64,000 nt of DNA, from the NCBI GenBank assembly GCA_963834365.1, contig CAWIBS010000036.1:124001-188000 (forward strand), written 5' to 3'. Position 1 is the stretch's first letter. Every line of letters begins with the position of its first letter. This DNA comes from CAWJAP01 sp963834365 (GTDB lineage Bacteria > Acidobacteriota > Vicinamibacteria > Vicinamibacterales > Vicinamibacteraceae). This document shows, one piece after another, positions 41,683 through 51,731 of the stretch. A program made the translations under genes and the position numbers. The notes under the pieces were generated by a model. The model made no database searches. It was not told the DNA's origin and saw only the letters and a list, made by a program, of their open reading frames with translations.

Positions 41683-42944
41683 ATGCAGCACCACATCGAA
41701 CCCGAACGCTTCGGGCCCCACGGCGAGGAGATGGCGCGCGCCGTCTCGACGTGCGTGCATTGCGGCTTCTGCCTGCCGGCGTGTCCGACCTACAAGCGTA
41801 CTCGGAGAGGAGATGGATTCGCCGCGCGGGCGCATCTTTCTGATGAAGAGCGTCCTCGAGGGCGCCGTGCCGCTGGCGTCGCGCTGCCGTACGTGGATCG
41901 CTGCCTGGGGTGCGTCGCCTGCGTCACGGCGTGTCCGTCCGGGGTGGCGTACGGCGAATTGCTGACGCCATTTCGCGCGCACGCCGAGTCGCGGCGGCAC
42001 CGGAGCCCCATCGACCGTCTGCGCCGGCACCTGGTGCTCGAGACGCTGCCCTATCCTTCGCGGTTTCGACTGGCCGCGAAGGTCGGGTCAGGCGACGCGC
42101 GGGATGTCGCGGCTGGTGCCCGCCCCCTTCCGCGCGATGCTCGATCTGCTGCCGGCGGCGCTTCCACCCGCCGAGCCGCTCCCCGAGATCGTGCCGGCGT
42201 CCGGGACACGCCGGGCGCGCGTCGCGCTGCTCGCCGGCTGCGCACAGCAGGTGCTGGCGCCGCACATCAATCAGGCGGCCGCGCGCGTGCTCGCCCGCGC
42301 CGGTGTCGAGGTCGTGGTGCCGCGCGGACAGGGGTGCTGCGGCGCGCTGGCGATGCACGTCGGCGCCGACGCGCTGGCGCGCGAGCTGGCGGCCGCGAAT
42401 CTCCGGGCCTTTCCCGCGGACGTCGATGCGATCGTCACGACGGCCGCCGGCTGCGGATCGGGCATGCACGAGTACGGCCTGCTGCTGAAGAACACGGCCG
42501 AGGAAGAGGCAGCGGCCGCATTCGCGTCCAAGGTGACGGACGTGACCGCCTTCCTCGAGCAGCTTGGCCCTGGCGAGCTGCCGGCGCTCCCGTCGCCGCT
42601 GACGGTCGCCTATCACGACGCCTGTCACCTCGCCCATGCGCAGCGGCTGCGCGAGGAGCCGAGAGCGCTCCTCCAGCGCATTCCGAACATCACGCTCGTC
42701 GAGCTGGCCGATCAGTCACTGCTGCGGATCGGCCGGGACCTACAACCTCGATCAACCCGGGATTGCCGCGGAGCTGGGTGTCCGCAAGGCACGAGCGGTG
42801 CAAGCGACCGGCGCCGATGCGGTCGTGATGGGCAACATCGGCTGCCTGACGCAGATTCGCACCCATCTGGAGCGTCTGGGCGGGCGGGTTCCCGAAGTGC
42901 TGCACACGATCGAGCTCGTCGATCGCGCCCAGGGAGGCGCATGA
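41683..42944 (+). CDS. glcF: Glycolate oxidase iron-sulfur subunit, frameshifted
   Basis: The Fe-S subunit passing electrons from GlcDE to the quinone pool. Two 4Fe-4S motifs are present, CVHCGFCLPACPTY and CLGCVACVTACPSG. Two CCG-type domains follow, the first with GCAQQVLAPHIN and GQGCCGALAMHVG, the second with AYHDACHLAHAQRL and GNIGCLTQIRTH. Frame changes occur near 41810, 41870, 42090 and 42735. The stop overlaps the ATG of the AraC gene (ATGA), which suggests that the regulator is in the same operon. Confidence 0.9.
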
Positions 42945-43834
42945 GCGTGCGCGCCCGCGTGACGCGACACGAGTCGGCGCTCGGCCGGTTCGAGATCGCT
43001 GCCGCCACCGCGCCGCCGCTGGTACGTCCGTACGTCCGCGAGTACATCGGGTGGACCGAGGACCTGGTCGTCCCGCTCTGCCGGCGCGAGCTGCCGACCG
43101 AGGAGGTGCCGGTCATCGTCAACTTCGGCGCGCCGTTCCGGCTGTATCACGTGCACGACCCCTCGACGTGGACCCAGTTCTCCAGCTTCACGACCGGCGC
43201 CTACGACACCTATCAGCTCGTCGAATCGTCGGGCCGCAGCGGGGGCGTCCAGCTGAATTTCACGCTGCTCGGGGCGCGGCTCTTCATCGGACAGCCGCTG
43301 CGGGATCTCACCAACCGTGCGGTCGCGCTCGAGGATGTCTTCGGTGGTCCGCTGGCGCGTCAGCTCACGGGCGAGCTGTACGATGCGCCGACGTGGGACG
43401 CGAGGTTCGCCATCCTCGACCGCGTCATCGCCTCGCGCCTGGTGTCGGCCCGGGAGGTGCCCGCGGAGGTGCGATGCGCCTGGCATCGGCTGACCTCGAG
43501 TCGCGGCCGCCAGCAGATTGGCGCCATCGTCAAGGAGATCGGCTGCAGCCAGCGGCATCTCATCGAGCGGTTCCGGGATGAGATCGGCCTCACGCCGAAG
43601 GTCTTCGCGCGCGTCCTTCGCTTCGGCCACGCGGTGCGCGTCATCAAGCAGGGGCGGGCCGGCAGCCTCACCGATCTCGCGCTGGACAGCGGCTATTACG
43701 ACCAGGCGCACTTCATTCGCGATGCGCGCGAGTTCGGTGGCGTCACGCCGGGCGAGCTCGTCGCCAGCCTGCTCCCGGACGAGGGCGGCTTCGCAGTCCG
43801 CGACGGCGAGCCGGACCCCGGCACTCAAACGTAG
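42941..43834 (+). CDS. AraC-family transcriptional regulator
   Basis: A 297-residue regulator with the frame intact. Residues ~15-180 are a ligand-binding-type N-terminal region (VRPYVREYIGWTEDLVVPLC). Residues ~185-285 are two helix-turn-helix units (IGAIVKEIGCSQRHLIERFR and LTDLALDSGYYDQAHFIRDA) ending FGGVTPGELVASL. The ATG overlaps the glcF stop by four bases. Co-transcription with glcDEF points to control of glycolate or lactate use. The TAG stop at 43832-43834 lies in the GTAG head of a REP-like palindrome. Confidence 0.92.
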   Translation: MSVRARVTRHESALGRFEIAAATAPPLVRPYVREYIGWTEDLVVPLCRRELPTEEVPVIVNFGAPFRLYHVHDPSTWTQFSSFTTGAYDTYQLVESSGRSGGVQLNFTLLGARLFIGQPLRDLTNRAVALEDVFGGPLARQLTGELYDAPTWDARFAILDRVIASRLVSAREVPAEVRCAWHRLTSSRGRQQIGAIVKEIGCSQRHLIERFRDEIGLTPKVFARVLRFGHAVRVIKQGRAGSLTDLALDSGYYDQAHFIRDAREFGGVTPGELVASLLPDEGGFAVRDGEPDPGTQT

Positions 43835-43922
43835 TGTCCGGCTTCAGCCGGACCCGACGCTTCAGATTGTCGCGTAGTGTCCGGCTTCAGACTCTCAACG
43901 TAGTGTCCGGCTTCAGCCGGAC
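43831..43922 (+). repeat. Cluster of three REP-like palindromes with GTAG head
   Basis: Full copies at 43831-43853 and 43900-43922 share the head GTAGTG and the stem TCCGGCTTCAGCCGGA. A copy lacking the second stem arm lies at 43874-43890. All are in the same orientation. The first copy supplies the TAG stop of the AraC gene. Confidence 0.9.
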
Positions 43923-43947
43923 CCGGCACGCCTCGAGCCAGCCGTGT

Positions 43948-44364
43948 TCAATAGACCGACACGAGGAGCTCGCGCGGGCCCGGGCGGTCGCGATGCTCCC
44001 AGAGGTAGATGCCCTGCCAGGTTCCCAGCGCCAGCCCGCCGTCCACGATCGGAATTGACAGGCTGACCTGTGTCAGCACCGCCTTGATGTGCGACGGCAT
44101 GTCATCGTCTCCCTCGATCGTGTGCGTCATCCAGGACGCGCGTTCCGGCACGAGCCGATCGAGAAAGGTCTCGAGATCGGCACGGGCACTGGGGTCGGCA
44201 TTCTCCTGAATGGTCAGGCTGGCGGACGTGTGACGAATGAAGACGGTGCACATGCCGCTCGACAAGCCGGCGTCGGCGACGATGCGGGCGATACGGGGGG
44301 TGATCTCGTGCAGGCCGCGACGCGGCGCCTGAACCTGCAGCGTATGGGTGGAAATCGCCGTCAC
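43948..44364 (-). CDS. yjbQ: YjbQ-family protein (UPF0047)
   Basis: A 138-residue protein of the secondary thiamine-phosphate synthase family. Conserved segments are GMCTVFIRHTSASLTIQENA with the catalytic-type His, DDDMPSHIKAVL and a C-terminal LGTWQGIYLWEHR. The start is a GTG at 44364, chosen because homology starts immediately after it. It stands alone between two groups of REP-like palindromes. The cellular role of the family is not settled. Confidence 0.92.
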   Translation of the reverse strand: MTAISTHTLQVQAPRRGLHEITPRIARIVADAGLSSGMCTVFIRHTSASLTIQENADPSARADLETFLDRLVPERASWMTHTIEGDDDMPSHIKAVLTQVSLSIPIVDGGLALGTWQGIYLWEHRDRPGPRELLVSVY

Positions 44365-44386
44365 GGGTCTCGTCCTTTCAACGGGT

Positions 44387-44555
44387 GGTCCTGCTGAAGT
44401 GAAGCCGGACACTGCGTCCGAGGGCGGTCCGGCTAAAGCGGACACTACGTCCGATGAGGTGGTCCGCGCTACAGCCGGACACTACGACGGGCGAACGGCA
44501 GGTCGGGAGAAAGGCGCAACGTCACGTCAGTCGTAGTGTCCGGCTTCAGCCGGAC
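44387..44555. repeat. Cluster of REP-like palindromes in both orientations
   Basis: Minus-strand copies lie at about 44396-44415 (diverged), 44427-44448 and 44462-44485, and a plus-strand copy at 44533-44555. Each has the head GTAGTG and a variable stem. The opposed last pair could form a larger REPIN-type hairpin. The cluster fills the gap between yjbQ and the PQQ dehydrogenase. Confidence 0.88.
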
Positions 44556-44569
44556 CTGGCCAAAGAACG

Positions 44570-46645
44570 CTACGGGAGCGTGAACGACACGTAGCTGCCA
44601 CCCGAGGGCGCTCCCCACTTTCCGCCACCGGCGGCGATCACCACGTACTGCTTGCCGTTCACCTCGTAGATGGCTGGCGTGGCGTTGCCGGCCGCGGGAA
44701 GCGTCGCCTCCCACAGCACGCGGCCCGTGGCGGCGTCGAAGGCCCTGAACTTCCGATCGTAGACGGTTGCCCCGATGAACACGAGACCGCCCGCCGTGAC
44801 AACGGGGCCGCCGTAGTTCTCGCTGCCCGTGTTCGTCAATCCGGAACCTGGCATCTCCCCGAGCGGCACCTGCCACGCAATCGCCGCGCGGTTGAGGTCG
44901 ATGGCGCTGAGCGTGCCCCATGGCGGCGCGATCGCGGGGAAGCCATCGGGATCGGTGAAGCGAACGTCGCCGTCGAGGGTGTACTTCACGTCGAACGGCG
45001 TCGGCGCGTCGCTGCGGACCACGTCGGAGGTGCCGCTCACCACGTAGCGCACGATCGCCCGGCGGACCGCCGGATGCAGTTGTGCGTTGCCCGGCATGCG
45101 GCCGCGACCGTCGCGGACGACCGCGGCGACTTCGTCCACGCTGCGGCGGGCCGCGAGTGCGACGAGCGACGGGAACTCGGGCGGGTTCCCCCGCAGATCC
45201 GCCCGATGGCACGAGGCACACAGCCGCAGGTAGAGATCCTTGCCCGATGCGGGGCGGTCGTCCGGCATCTTGCGCTCGGCGAGTCTCACCGTCCATGCCA
45301 TCTCGTTGGCGTTGACGTAGAGCAGACCCGAGCGCGGATCGACGGCGACGCCGCCCCATTCGCCGCCGCCGTCCATGCCCGGAAACAGGATCGTGCCCTG
45401 GAGGCTCGGGGGGTCGAACTCGCCCCGCTTGCGCAGGCCGAGCCATTTCTCGTGCACCGCTTGTCGCGCCGCCGGCGTCCGCGTCGTGATCAGGTCCTCG
45501 GTGAAGCGCTGCCGGGTGAACGGCGGGGGCAGCGCCGGCAGCACCTGGCGGGGCGCCAGTTGCTCGCCGGGGACGTCGGAGGGGGGCGCGACGATCTCTT
45601 CGAGCGGAAAGACCGAGCGGCCGGTGTCGCGCTCGAGGACATAGGTCCGGCCGTTCTTGGCGATCTGAGCCACGACGTCCAGCGGCCGTCCGTCGTGCGA
45701 CAGCGTGACGAGGGCAGGCGGGGCGGGGAAGTCGCAATCCCACACGTCGTGCTTGACCGCCTGGAAGTGCCAGACCCGCTCGCCGGTGGCGGCCCGCAGG
45801 CACAGCATCGTGTTCGCGAACAGGTTGTCGCCATGCCGATTGCCGCCGTAGAAGTCGTAGGCGGCCGAGCCCGTGGACGCGAAGACGTAGCCCCGGCGCT
45901 CGTCGAGGGCGAGGCCGGCCCACGCGTTGGCGCCGCCACTGTAGCGCCAGGCGTCCTTCGGCCAGGTGTCGTATCCGGGCTCGCCCGGATGCGGGATCGT
46001 GTGAAACGCCCAGCGCTGACGGCCGGTGTGGACGTCGAAGGCCCGGATGTCGCCGGGCGCCGACGGAAGTCCTTCGGGCACGACCGAGCCGAGAATCAGG
46101 AGGTCCCGGTAGAACACGCCCGGCGTATTGACGCCGATGCTCACGGATCGCGGATCGCGCCCGCGAAAGCCCTGCCGCAGATCGATGCGCCCGCGCTCCC
46201 CGAAACCGGCCAGCGGCCGGCCAGTCCGTGCGTCGAGCGCGTACAGCCAGTGGCGGGCGCCGAAGTAGAGACGACGCTCGTCGCCGCGCTCCCAGTACAT
46301 GAGCCCGCGGATGCGGGTGCGTGAAGGCGGCGTCGATTCGTCGAACGGGTTGAAGCTCCATCGCGGAGTCCCGGTGGCGGCATCGAGCGCAAAGACGCGC
46401 AGCTTCGGCGACGTGGCATACAACACCCCGCGCGCCACCACCGGCTGGCACTGCATTTCCGAGCCCTGGAAGGCGTCGCCGGTGTCGTAGGTCCAGGCAA
46501 CGGCGAGCGAGCCCACGTTCGCAGTGGTGATCTGCGCCAGCGGCGAATAGCGCGTCTGCTCGGGTCCGCCTCCATAGTGGGGCCAATCGGCCGAGAGTAT
46601 CGTCGTGGCGGCGAGCAGCACGGCGGCCGTGAGCGGGTGGCGCAT
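44570..46645 (-). CDS. PQQ-dependent dehydrogenase with cytochrome c domain
   Basis: An intact 691-residue periplasmic quinoprotein. A signal peptide (residues 1-18) precedes DWPHYGGGPEQTRYSPLAQI, the usual propeller start. The propeller carries GLMYWERGDERRLYFGARHW, FASTGSAAYDFYGGNRHGDN and VWDCDFPAPPALV. A heme-binding CASCH (residues 476-480) lies in an inserted cytochrome c domain, with a Met ligand candidate in GRMPGNAQLHP. It resembles quinoprotein glucose/alcohol dehydrogenases; the substrate cannot be assigned. The ATG at 46645 gives the signal peptide. Confidence 0.9.
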   Translation of the reverse strand: MRHPLTAAVLLAATTILSADWPHYGGGPEQTRYSPLAQITTANVGSLAVAWTYDTGDAFQGSEMQCQPVVARGVLYATSPKLRVFALDAATGTPRWSFNPFDESTPPSRTRIRGLMYWERGDERRLYFGARHWLYALDARTGRPLAGFGERGRIDLRQGFRGRDPRSVSIGVNTPGVFYRDLLILGSVVPEGLPSAPGDIRAFDVHTGRQRWAFHTIPHPGEPGYDTWPKDAWRYSGGANAWAGLALDERRGYVFASTGSAAYDFYGGNRHGDNLFANTMLCLRAATGERVWHFQAVKHDVWDCDFPAPPALVTLSHDGRPLDVVAQIAKNGRTYVLERDTGRSVFPLEEIVAPPSDVPGEQLAPRQVLPALPPPFTRQRFTEDLITTRTPAARQAVHEKWLGLRKRGEFDPPSLQGTILFPGMDGGGEWGGVAVDPRSGLLYVNANEMAWTVRLAERKMPDDRPASGKDLYLRLCASCHRADLRGNPPEFPSLVALAARRSVDEVAAVVRDGRGRMPGNAQLHPAVRRAIVRYVVSGTSDVVRSDAPTPFDVKYTLDGDVRFTDPDGFPAIAPPWGTLSAIDLNRAAIAWQVPLGEMPGSGLTNTGSENYGGPVVTAGGLVFIGATVYDRKFRAFDAATGRVLWEATLPAAGNATPAIYEVNGKQYVVIAAGGGKWGAPSGGSYVSFTLP

Positions 46646-46772
46646 CCGCAGGGTTCTATCCAATCGACGCGAGCTGCGCAAGCGCCGCGATCGGCGGCGG
46701 TGCAGGCCCGGTAAGATTCGTCCAAGCACGCGCGGCGCGACTTCGTTAGTCTCGGCAGGCATGGAGGTTGTC

Positions 46773-47567
46773 ATGAACCGTGAGCGCCGTCAGAACATCT
46801 TTGCCGCGCTTCGCTACGCCGATGCGAAGGCGGCCCTCGCCTTTCTCGAGCGCGGCTTCGGCTTCGAGCGCCAGGCCGTCTTCGAAGGTCCCGACAATAC
46901 GATTGCCCATGCCGAGCTCCGTTTCGGCACCGCGAGCGTCGGGCTCAGCTCGGCGACAGGACCGGTCGCGGGCAACCCGTGGACGAGCGTCCGGACCGGA
47001 GTGTATGTCGCACTGCCCGACGCGGCGGCGGTCGACGCGCACCACGCCCGCGCGGCTGCGGCCGGAGCCGAAGTCGCGCTCCCGCTGAAGGACACCGACT
47101 ACGGGTCACGCGAGTATTCGGTGTGGGACTGTGAGCGCCACCTGTGGTCGTTCGGCACCTACTCGCACGCGGTGCCGGGCGAACCGTCCCTCTTCGTGGC
47201 CCTCCGGTACGAGCAAGGTCCGGCGGCGCTGTCGTGGCTGACGCGCGCGTTTGGATTCGTGACCCAGTCTGAAATCCCAGGTTCCGCCGGCGAGATCCTG
47301 CATGCCGAGCTCGAGCTCGGCGACAGCGTGCTCATGATCAGCTCGTCGGGCTGCGAGTCGGGGTTCTGGGACGGCCAGCGCCAGATGCAGTGCATCTATC
47401 TCGCCGATCCGGATGCGCACTTCGAACGGGCGCGCGCGGCCGGCGCGACCATCGTCCAGCCCCCGCTCGACACGCCGTACGGCGCCCGCGGTTACTACGC
47501 GCGCGATCCCGAGGGCTACCTCTGGGGCTTCAGCACCTACCGGCCATCAGCCGGGCCGTCGCGGTGA
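46773..47567 (+). CDS. Two-domain VOC (glyoxalase/bleomycin-resistance fold) protein
   Basis: A 264-residue protein with two VOC modules. The first begins ALRYADAKAALAFLERGFGF and the second ALRYEQGPAALSWLTRAFGF. Each ends with the W-S-F-G-T-Y or W-G-F-S-T-Y strand (LWSFGTYSH, LWGFSTYRP). GGAGG at 46763-46767 sits five bases before ATG 46773, which I take as start instead of the in-frame ATG at 46761. This type is common in environmental genomes as a putative dioxygenase or lyase without known substrate. Confidence 0.88.
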   Translation: MNRERRQNIFAALRYADAKAALAFLERGFGFERQAVFEGPDNTIAHAELRFGTASVGLSSATGPVAGNPWTSVRTGVYVALPDAAAVDAHHARAAAAGAEVALPLKDTDYGSREYSVWDCERHLWSFGTYSHAVPGEPSLFVALRYEQGPAALSWLTRAFGFVTQSEIPGSAGEILHAELELGDSVLMISSSGCESGFWDGQRQMQCIYLADPDAHFERARAAGATIVQPPLDTPYGARGYYARDPEGYLWGFSTYRPSAGPSR

Positions 47568-47623
47568 CACACACCCGGGCCTGGACCTGCGGTTTCCGCG
47601 CGCCCGGCCCGGGCCCGCCGACG

Positions 47624-48655
47624 CTACCAGGCGAAACGGAAGATCGTGCCGGTGGAGCGAGCGGGATTCTCCATCGGCTGTCCCGTCAGCTTGTAGGTGT
47701 CCGGCACCGTCGCCCAGTCGCGATAGATGTTGCCGCCGACGTAGAAGCGCGGTCCGGCGGCTGGTGTCGCCGCGGGCTGAGGCGTGGACAGCTGGGGTGC
47801 CGAGAAGATCGAATAGGCACGCTGCGGCTCGGTCGTGCCGGCCTGGTCGCTCCGGGGCACGTATTCCAGAAGGCCGTCATCGTCGACGTCGGCCTGAATC
47901 CAGTCGACGTGCAGCAGCCGATGGTACGTGTGATCGGCGATCATGCCGCGGAGCTGGGCGTTGAAGCGATCGATGATCGACTGGGCATCGGGATGCCCGC
48001 GCCTGACAGCGAAGTGCAGTTGCCGGGTGAGAAGCGGCGTCGATCCCAGCTGCAGCCTGGTCTGCGCCTCCTTGGCATGGTGGTCGACGATGTACTGCAC
48101 GACCAGGTCGTCCATCAGCACGTAGTCGACGCCGCCGCTCAACAGTTGCTTCACGCTGTCTTCCTCGCTGCGCGAACGGACGAACGTCGGCCCGGCGCGT
48201 TCGACGTCGTCGCCGTAGGCATAGCCTTCGACGATCGCAATCCGCTTGCCGGTGAGCGCCCCCAGCGTGCCAGCCGACACGTCGGCGCCCTTTCGTCCGA
48301 CGAGAATCAACCGGTTCTCGAGATACGGCTTCGAGAAGAGGAGCACCCGTTCGCGATCGGCGTCCTTCCACGCCGCCGCGCTCCCGTCGAAGTCGCCCTT
48401 CAGGAGCGAGGTCGTGAACTGCGCGGCGCTCGACGATGGTCGTCGTCGAGGTCAGGCCGATCCGGCCGAGCGCGGTCTCAACGAGATCCAGCGCGAAGCG
48501 CGGCTGTCCCGTCTGATTCGTGAACGGCGGCCACGCCGTGGACACGAGGCGCAAAGGGCTGGTCTGTGCGGCGACCGATCGACGCGGCGGTTGCGACAGC
48601 CAGCAGCAGCAAGGCCCAGCGCGGCCAACCGCCGGCCTGTTCGAAGCGAACGCAT
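47624..48655 (-). CDS. Periplasmic solute-binding protein (family 3), frameshifted
   Basis: An extracytoplasmic binding protein of the amino-acid-binding (PBPb) family. After an N-terminal signal segment (readable as PRWALLLLAVATAAS in a shifted frame) comes LRLVSTAWPPFTNQTGQPRF, the classic opening. Lobe sequences include GALTGKRIAIVEGYAYGDDV and LLSGGVDYVLMDDLVVQYIV. The C-terminal ~70 residues are an unusual extension ending in GPRFYVGGNIYRDWATVPDT. Frame changes are needed near 48625, 48545 and 48435; from 48346 to the stop the frame is clean. No ABC transporter genes are adjacent. Confidence 0.82.
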
Positions 48656-48750
48656 GTGAGACGCTCCTCACGTCAAGCCTACTCCGAACCTCGCGCGGCT
48701 GCAGACCTGACACAGCCGTGCCGGATCTGCCGCCGCGTCCGAGCAGCGCC

Positions 48751-50411
48751 TCACCGGACGACCAGGCTCGTGAACGGCGGCACGTAGGCCTGCAGCACGA
48801 CGAGCAGCCCGACGAGGCAGGCGAGCACGAGGCTGTGGAAGAACACGTAGCGCAGGATCTCGCCCTCGTGCCCGTACCAGCGGGTGGCCGTCGACGCGAC
48901 CACGATGCTCTGGGCGTCGATCATCTTGCCCATCACTCCGCCCGAGGAGTTCGCGGCCGCCATGAGCGTCGGGCTGAGGTCGAGCTGCTCCGCGGTGATG
49001 CGCTGCAGGCTCCCGAACAGGACGTTCGACGAGGTGTCCGAGCCCGTGAGCGCCACGCCCAGCCACCCGAGCATCGTGCCGAAGAAGGGATAGAAGACGC
49101 CGGTCTGCGCGAACGCGAGACCGAGGGTGGCATCGAGTCCCGAGTAGCGCGTCGTGAACCCGAGCGCCATCATGGCCGAGATGGTCAGCAGCGAGTGGCG
49201 GACGAGCTTCAGCGTGCGCGAGGTACGCGCGGACCAGTTGTGCGCCGGAGAAGCCCATGACGAAGCCGGCGAGCACGGCGGCGAGGAAGATGCCGGTGCC
49301 GGTCGCCGACAGCCAGTTGACGACGAAGATCGCTGCTTCCGGCTTGGGAGCGGCGACGACCGGCGGGACACGCTGCACGAGCTCGTGCAGCCCGGGGACT
49401 GGAATCCGGAACACCGACAGGCCATCGAGCCAGGCCTTGGTGCTCGGCAGCCCCCAGACGAACACGAGCACGCTGAGAATCAGCCACGGCGTCCACGCGC
49501 GGAGGACCAGCCCGCGGTCCATCGCCGGCCGGGCTGCAGGCCGCGCCGCATCGTCATCCGCGTGTGGCGACGATGCGTCCGCCGACGTCCAGACGCGTCG
49601 GGGATGCCACACACGCAGGAACGCCGCGACGAGCCCGAGCGAGGTCACCGCAGCCACGACATCCACGAGCCATGGGCCGTGATAGTTGGAGACCAGGAAC
49701 TGCGGGACCGCAAAGCCGACGCCGGCCACCACAATCGCCGGCCACACGTCGAGCATTCCGCGGAACCCGGCGAAGGCCCACACGAGCCAGAACGGCACGA
49801 GGATGGAGAAGAAGGGGAGCTGCCGGCCGACCATCGCCGACAGGTCGAACAGGTCCAGGTCGGTCACGCTTTGAAGCGCGATCAGCGGCGTGCCGAGCGC
49901 GCCGTAGGCGACCGGCGCGGTATTGGCGATGAGGGAGAGCCCGGAGGCGGCGAGCGGCGAGAAGCCCAGCCCGATCAGGATGGCGCCGGTGACCGCCACC
50001 GGCGTCCCGAAGCCGGACGCGCCCTCGAAGAAGGCGCCGAACGAGAAGGCCACGAGCAGCAGTTGCAGCCGTCGATCCTGCGTGACCGTCGTGATGCTCT
50101 CCCGCAGCACCGCGAACAGCCCGCGCTCGTCGGTGAGCTGATACAGGAAGATCACGTTCACGACGATCCATCCGATCGGCAGCAGGCCGTAGGCCGCGCC
50201 GAATCCCGCCGTGGCGATCGCCATCGACGCCGGCATCCCGAACACGACGATGGCGACGACGAAGCGCGGTCGCGAGACCCGCCAGGGCGGCGTGGTGCGC
50301 CTTCATGCGAAGGAAGGCCAGGCCGCCCAGGAGCACGATGATGGGGAGCGAGGCCGCGAACGTGGACAGCGCCATCGAGCCGAGCGGATCGTAGGCTTGT
50401 GACCATGGCAT
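48751..50411 (-). CDS. lctP: L-lactate permease family transporter, frameshifted
   Basis: A large proton symporter of the LctP family that imports L-lactate, D-lactate and glycolate. About twelve to fourteen helices are readable, with the signature LLLVAFSFGAFFEGASGFGT near residue 120. The C-terminal family motif is MLGWLGVALTGSDTSSNVLF, and SSGGVMGKMIDAQSIVVAST follows. Frame changes are needed near 50270 and 49215. About 550 residues restored is normal. Being 6-8 kb from glcDEF, it could supply that oxidase's substrate. Confidence 0.92.
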
Positions 50412-50423
50412 GCGGGGAGCATA

Positions 50424-50503
50424 TGAGGCTCGGGCTCGAGGCTCAAGGCTCGAGGCTCACGCCCTCGAGCCCCTTTGGCCATGAGCCCTGAGCCCTGAGC
50501 CTG
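50424..50503. repeat. Inverted array, AGGCTCG/GAGCCCT type
   Basis: The left half (50424-50458) has GAGGCTCG units and the right half (50468-50503) GAGCCCTGAGCCCTGAGCC. It forms the divergent gap between the lactate permease and the MetE-like gene. Confidence 0.85.
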
Positions 50504-50515
50504 TAAACTCTGACC

Positions 50516-51715
50516 ATGTTCACTGCGACTGCCGACTTGATGCTGCCGACGACGGTGACGGGCTCGTGGCCCCGGCCCCGCTGGTTCGATGTGAGCATGT
50601 GGGGGACGCCGCTCGACACCTGCCTGCTCGACGTGCGCTTCCGCGAGAAGTTCCAGGACGCCCTCGCGGTCGTCATCAGCGAGCAGGAGCGCGCGGGCCT
50701 CGATCTCCTCACCCACGGCGACTACCACTGCGACGAGGATCTCGCCGGCCGCTCCTGGCACCACTACCCGCTGCAGCGATGGAAGGGGTTCGAGGGCGAC
50801 TACCTGCAGCCGGATGAAACGACCGCCCCCTGGCTGCACTACCCGCCCGGGACGCTCCTCAACGAGATCTACACGGGCTGGCGCTGGCCGCACGTGGTCG
50901 ATCGCATCGAGCACCGGCCGCTCGATTACGCGAAGCTCTGGCGGATGGCGCAGGCGCGCGCCTCCAGGCCGGTGCGGTTCGGCACCTGCTGCTCGCAGGT
51001 GATGGCGCTCTTTCTCGACATCCACACCCCGAAGTACACCGACAAGCGCCAGGTGATCTGGGATATGGCGGAGGCGATGAACAAGGAGCTGCTGGCGCTC
51101 CGCGACGCCGGCTGCCGGCTGATCCAGATCGAAGAGCCGACTCTGCACTTCATGGCCAACACGTTCGGGAAGGACCACGAGTCGGTGAGGTTCATGATCG
51201 ACGCGTTCAATCGCGAGGTCGAAGGCCTCGACGACTGCGAAATCTGGATTCACACCTGCTGGGGCAATCCCAACATGCAGCGCGTCATGGAGGACACGAG
51301 CTATGCGGCATCGATCGAGCTGTACCTGGATCGCTGCAAAGGCGATGTCTGGACGCTCGAGATGAAGGACCGGCAGCAGCGCGACCTCGAGCTGTTCGAG
51401 CCGCTGAAGCACGCCCTGAAGAAGAAGATCTGCATCGGCGCCGTGAGCCACCGGACGCTCCAGGCCGATCGGGCCGAAGACGTCGCCGGGGAGGTGCGCC
51501 AGGCCCTGAAGTTCATTCCGCCCGAGCGCCTGATCGTCTCGAGCGACTGCGGCTTCGGCCGGCAGGGCTGCAATCGCGACATCGCGTTCTACAAGGCCAC
51601 CGCGATCGCGCAAGGCACCAACATCGTGCGCCGCGAGCTCGGTTTGCCCACCACCCTGGTGCCGGCAGCGGACGCCAGGCTGCAGACCGATCTCGTCGCA
51701 AAATCCGGTCGATGA
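50516..51715 (+). CDS. MetE-like (cobalamin-independent methionine synthase C-terminal domain) protein
   Basis: An intact 399-residue TIM-barrel protein of the UROD/MetE-like superfamily. The zinc-binding positions of MetE are recognisable: the His-x-Cys pair in WIHTCWGNPN and the late Cys in IVSSDCGFGRQG. The N terminus PTTVTGSWPRPRWF is typical of this single-domain group, and LIQIEEPTLHFMAN lies in the middle. Such stand-alone proteins transfer methyl groups or act in degradation pathways; full MetE has twice the length, so methionine synthesis is uncertain. Confidence 0.88.
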   Translation: MFTATADLMLPTTVTGSWPRPRWFDVSMWGTPLDTCLLDVRFREKFQDALAVVISEQERAGLDLLTHGDYHCDEDLAGRSWHHYPLQRWKGFEGDYLQPDETTAPWLHYPPGTLLNEIYTGWRWPHVVDRIEHRPLDYAKLWRMAQARASRPVRFGTCCSQVMALFLDIHTPKYTDKRQVIWDMAEAMNKELLALRDAGCRLIQIEEPTLHFMANTFGKDHESVRFMIDAFNREVEGLDDCEIWIHTCWGNPNMQRVMEDTSYAASIELYLDRCKGDVWTLEMKDRQQRDLELFEPLKHALKKKICIGAVSHRTLQADRAEDVAGEVRQALKFIPPERLIVSSDCGFGRQGCNRDIAFYKATAIAQGTNIVRRELGLPTTLVPAADARLQTDLVAKSGR

Positions 51716-51731
51716 GCTGGAGGGCGCGGAA

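Noticed and set aside
45074..46324. 416-residue open frame antisense to the PQQ dehydrogenase
   Set aside because: The opposite strand carries an intact signal peptide, propeller and heme motif; this frame is a GC-skew shadow.
49154..50341. 395-residue open frame antisense to the lactate permease
   Set aside because: Its composition is Arg/Glu/His-rich and it has no family features, while the opposite strand encodes a clear LctP protein. Long antisense frames are common in GC-rich DNA.
50516..51715. Full methionine synthase MetE
   Set aside because: Only the C-terminal catalytic-type barrel is present; the N-terminal domain of MetE is missing.
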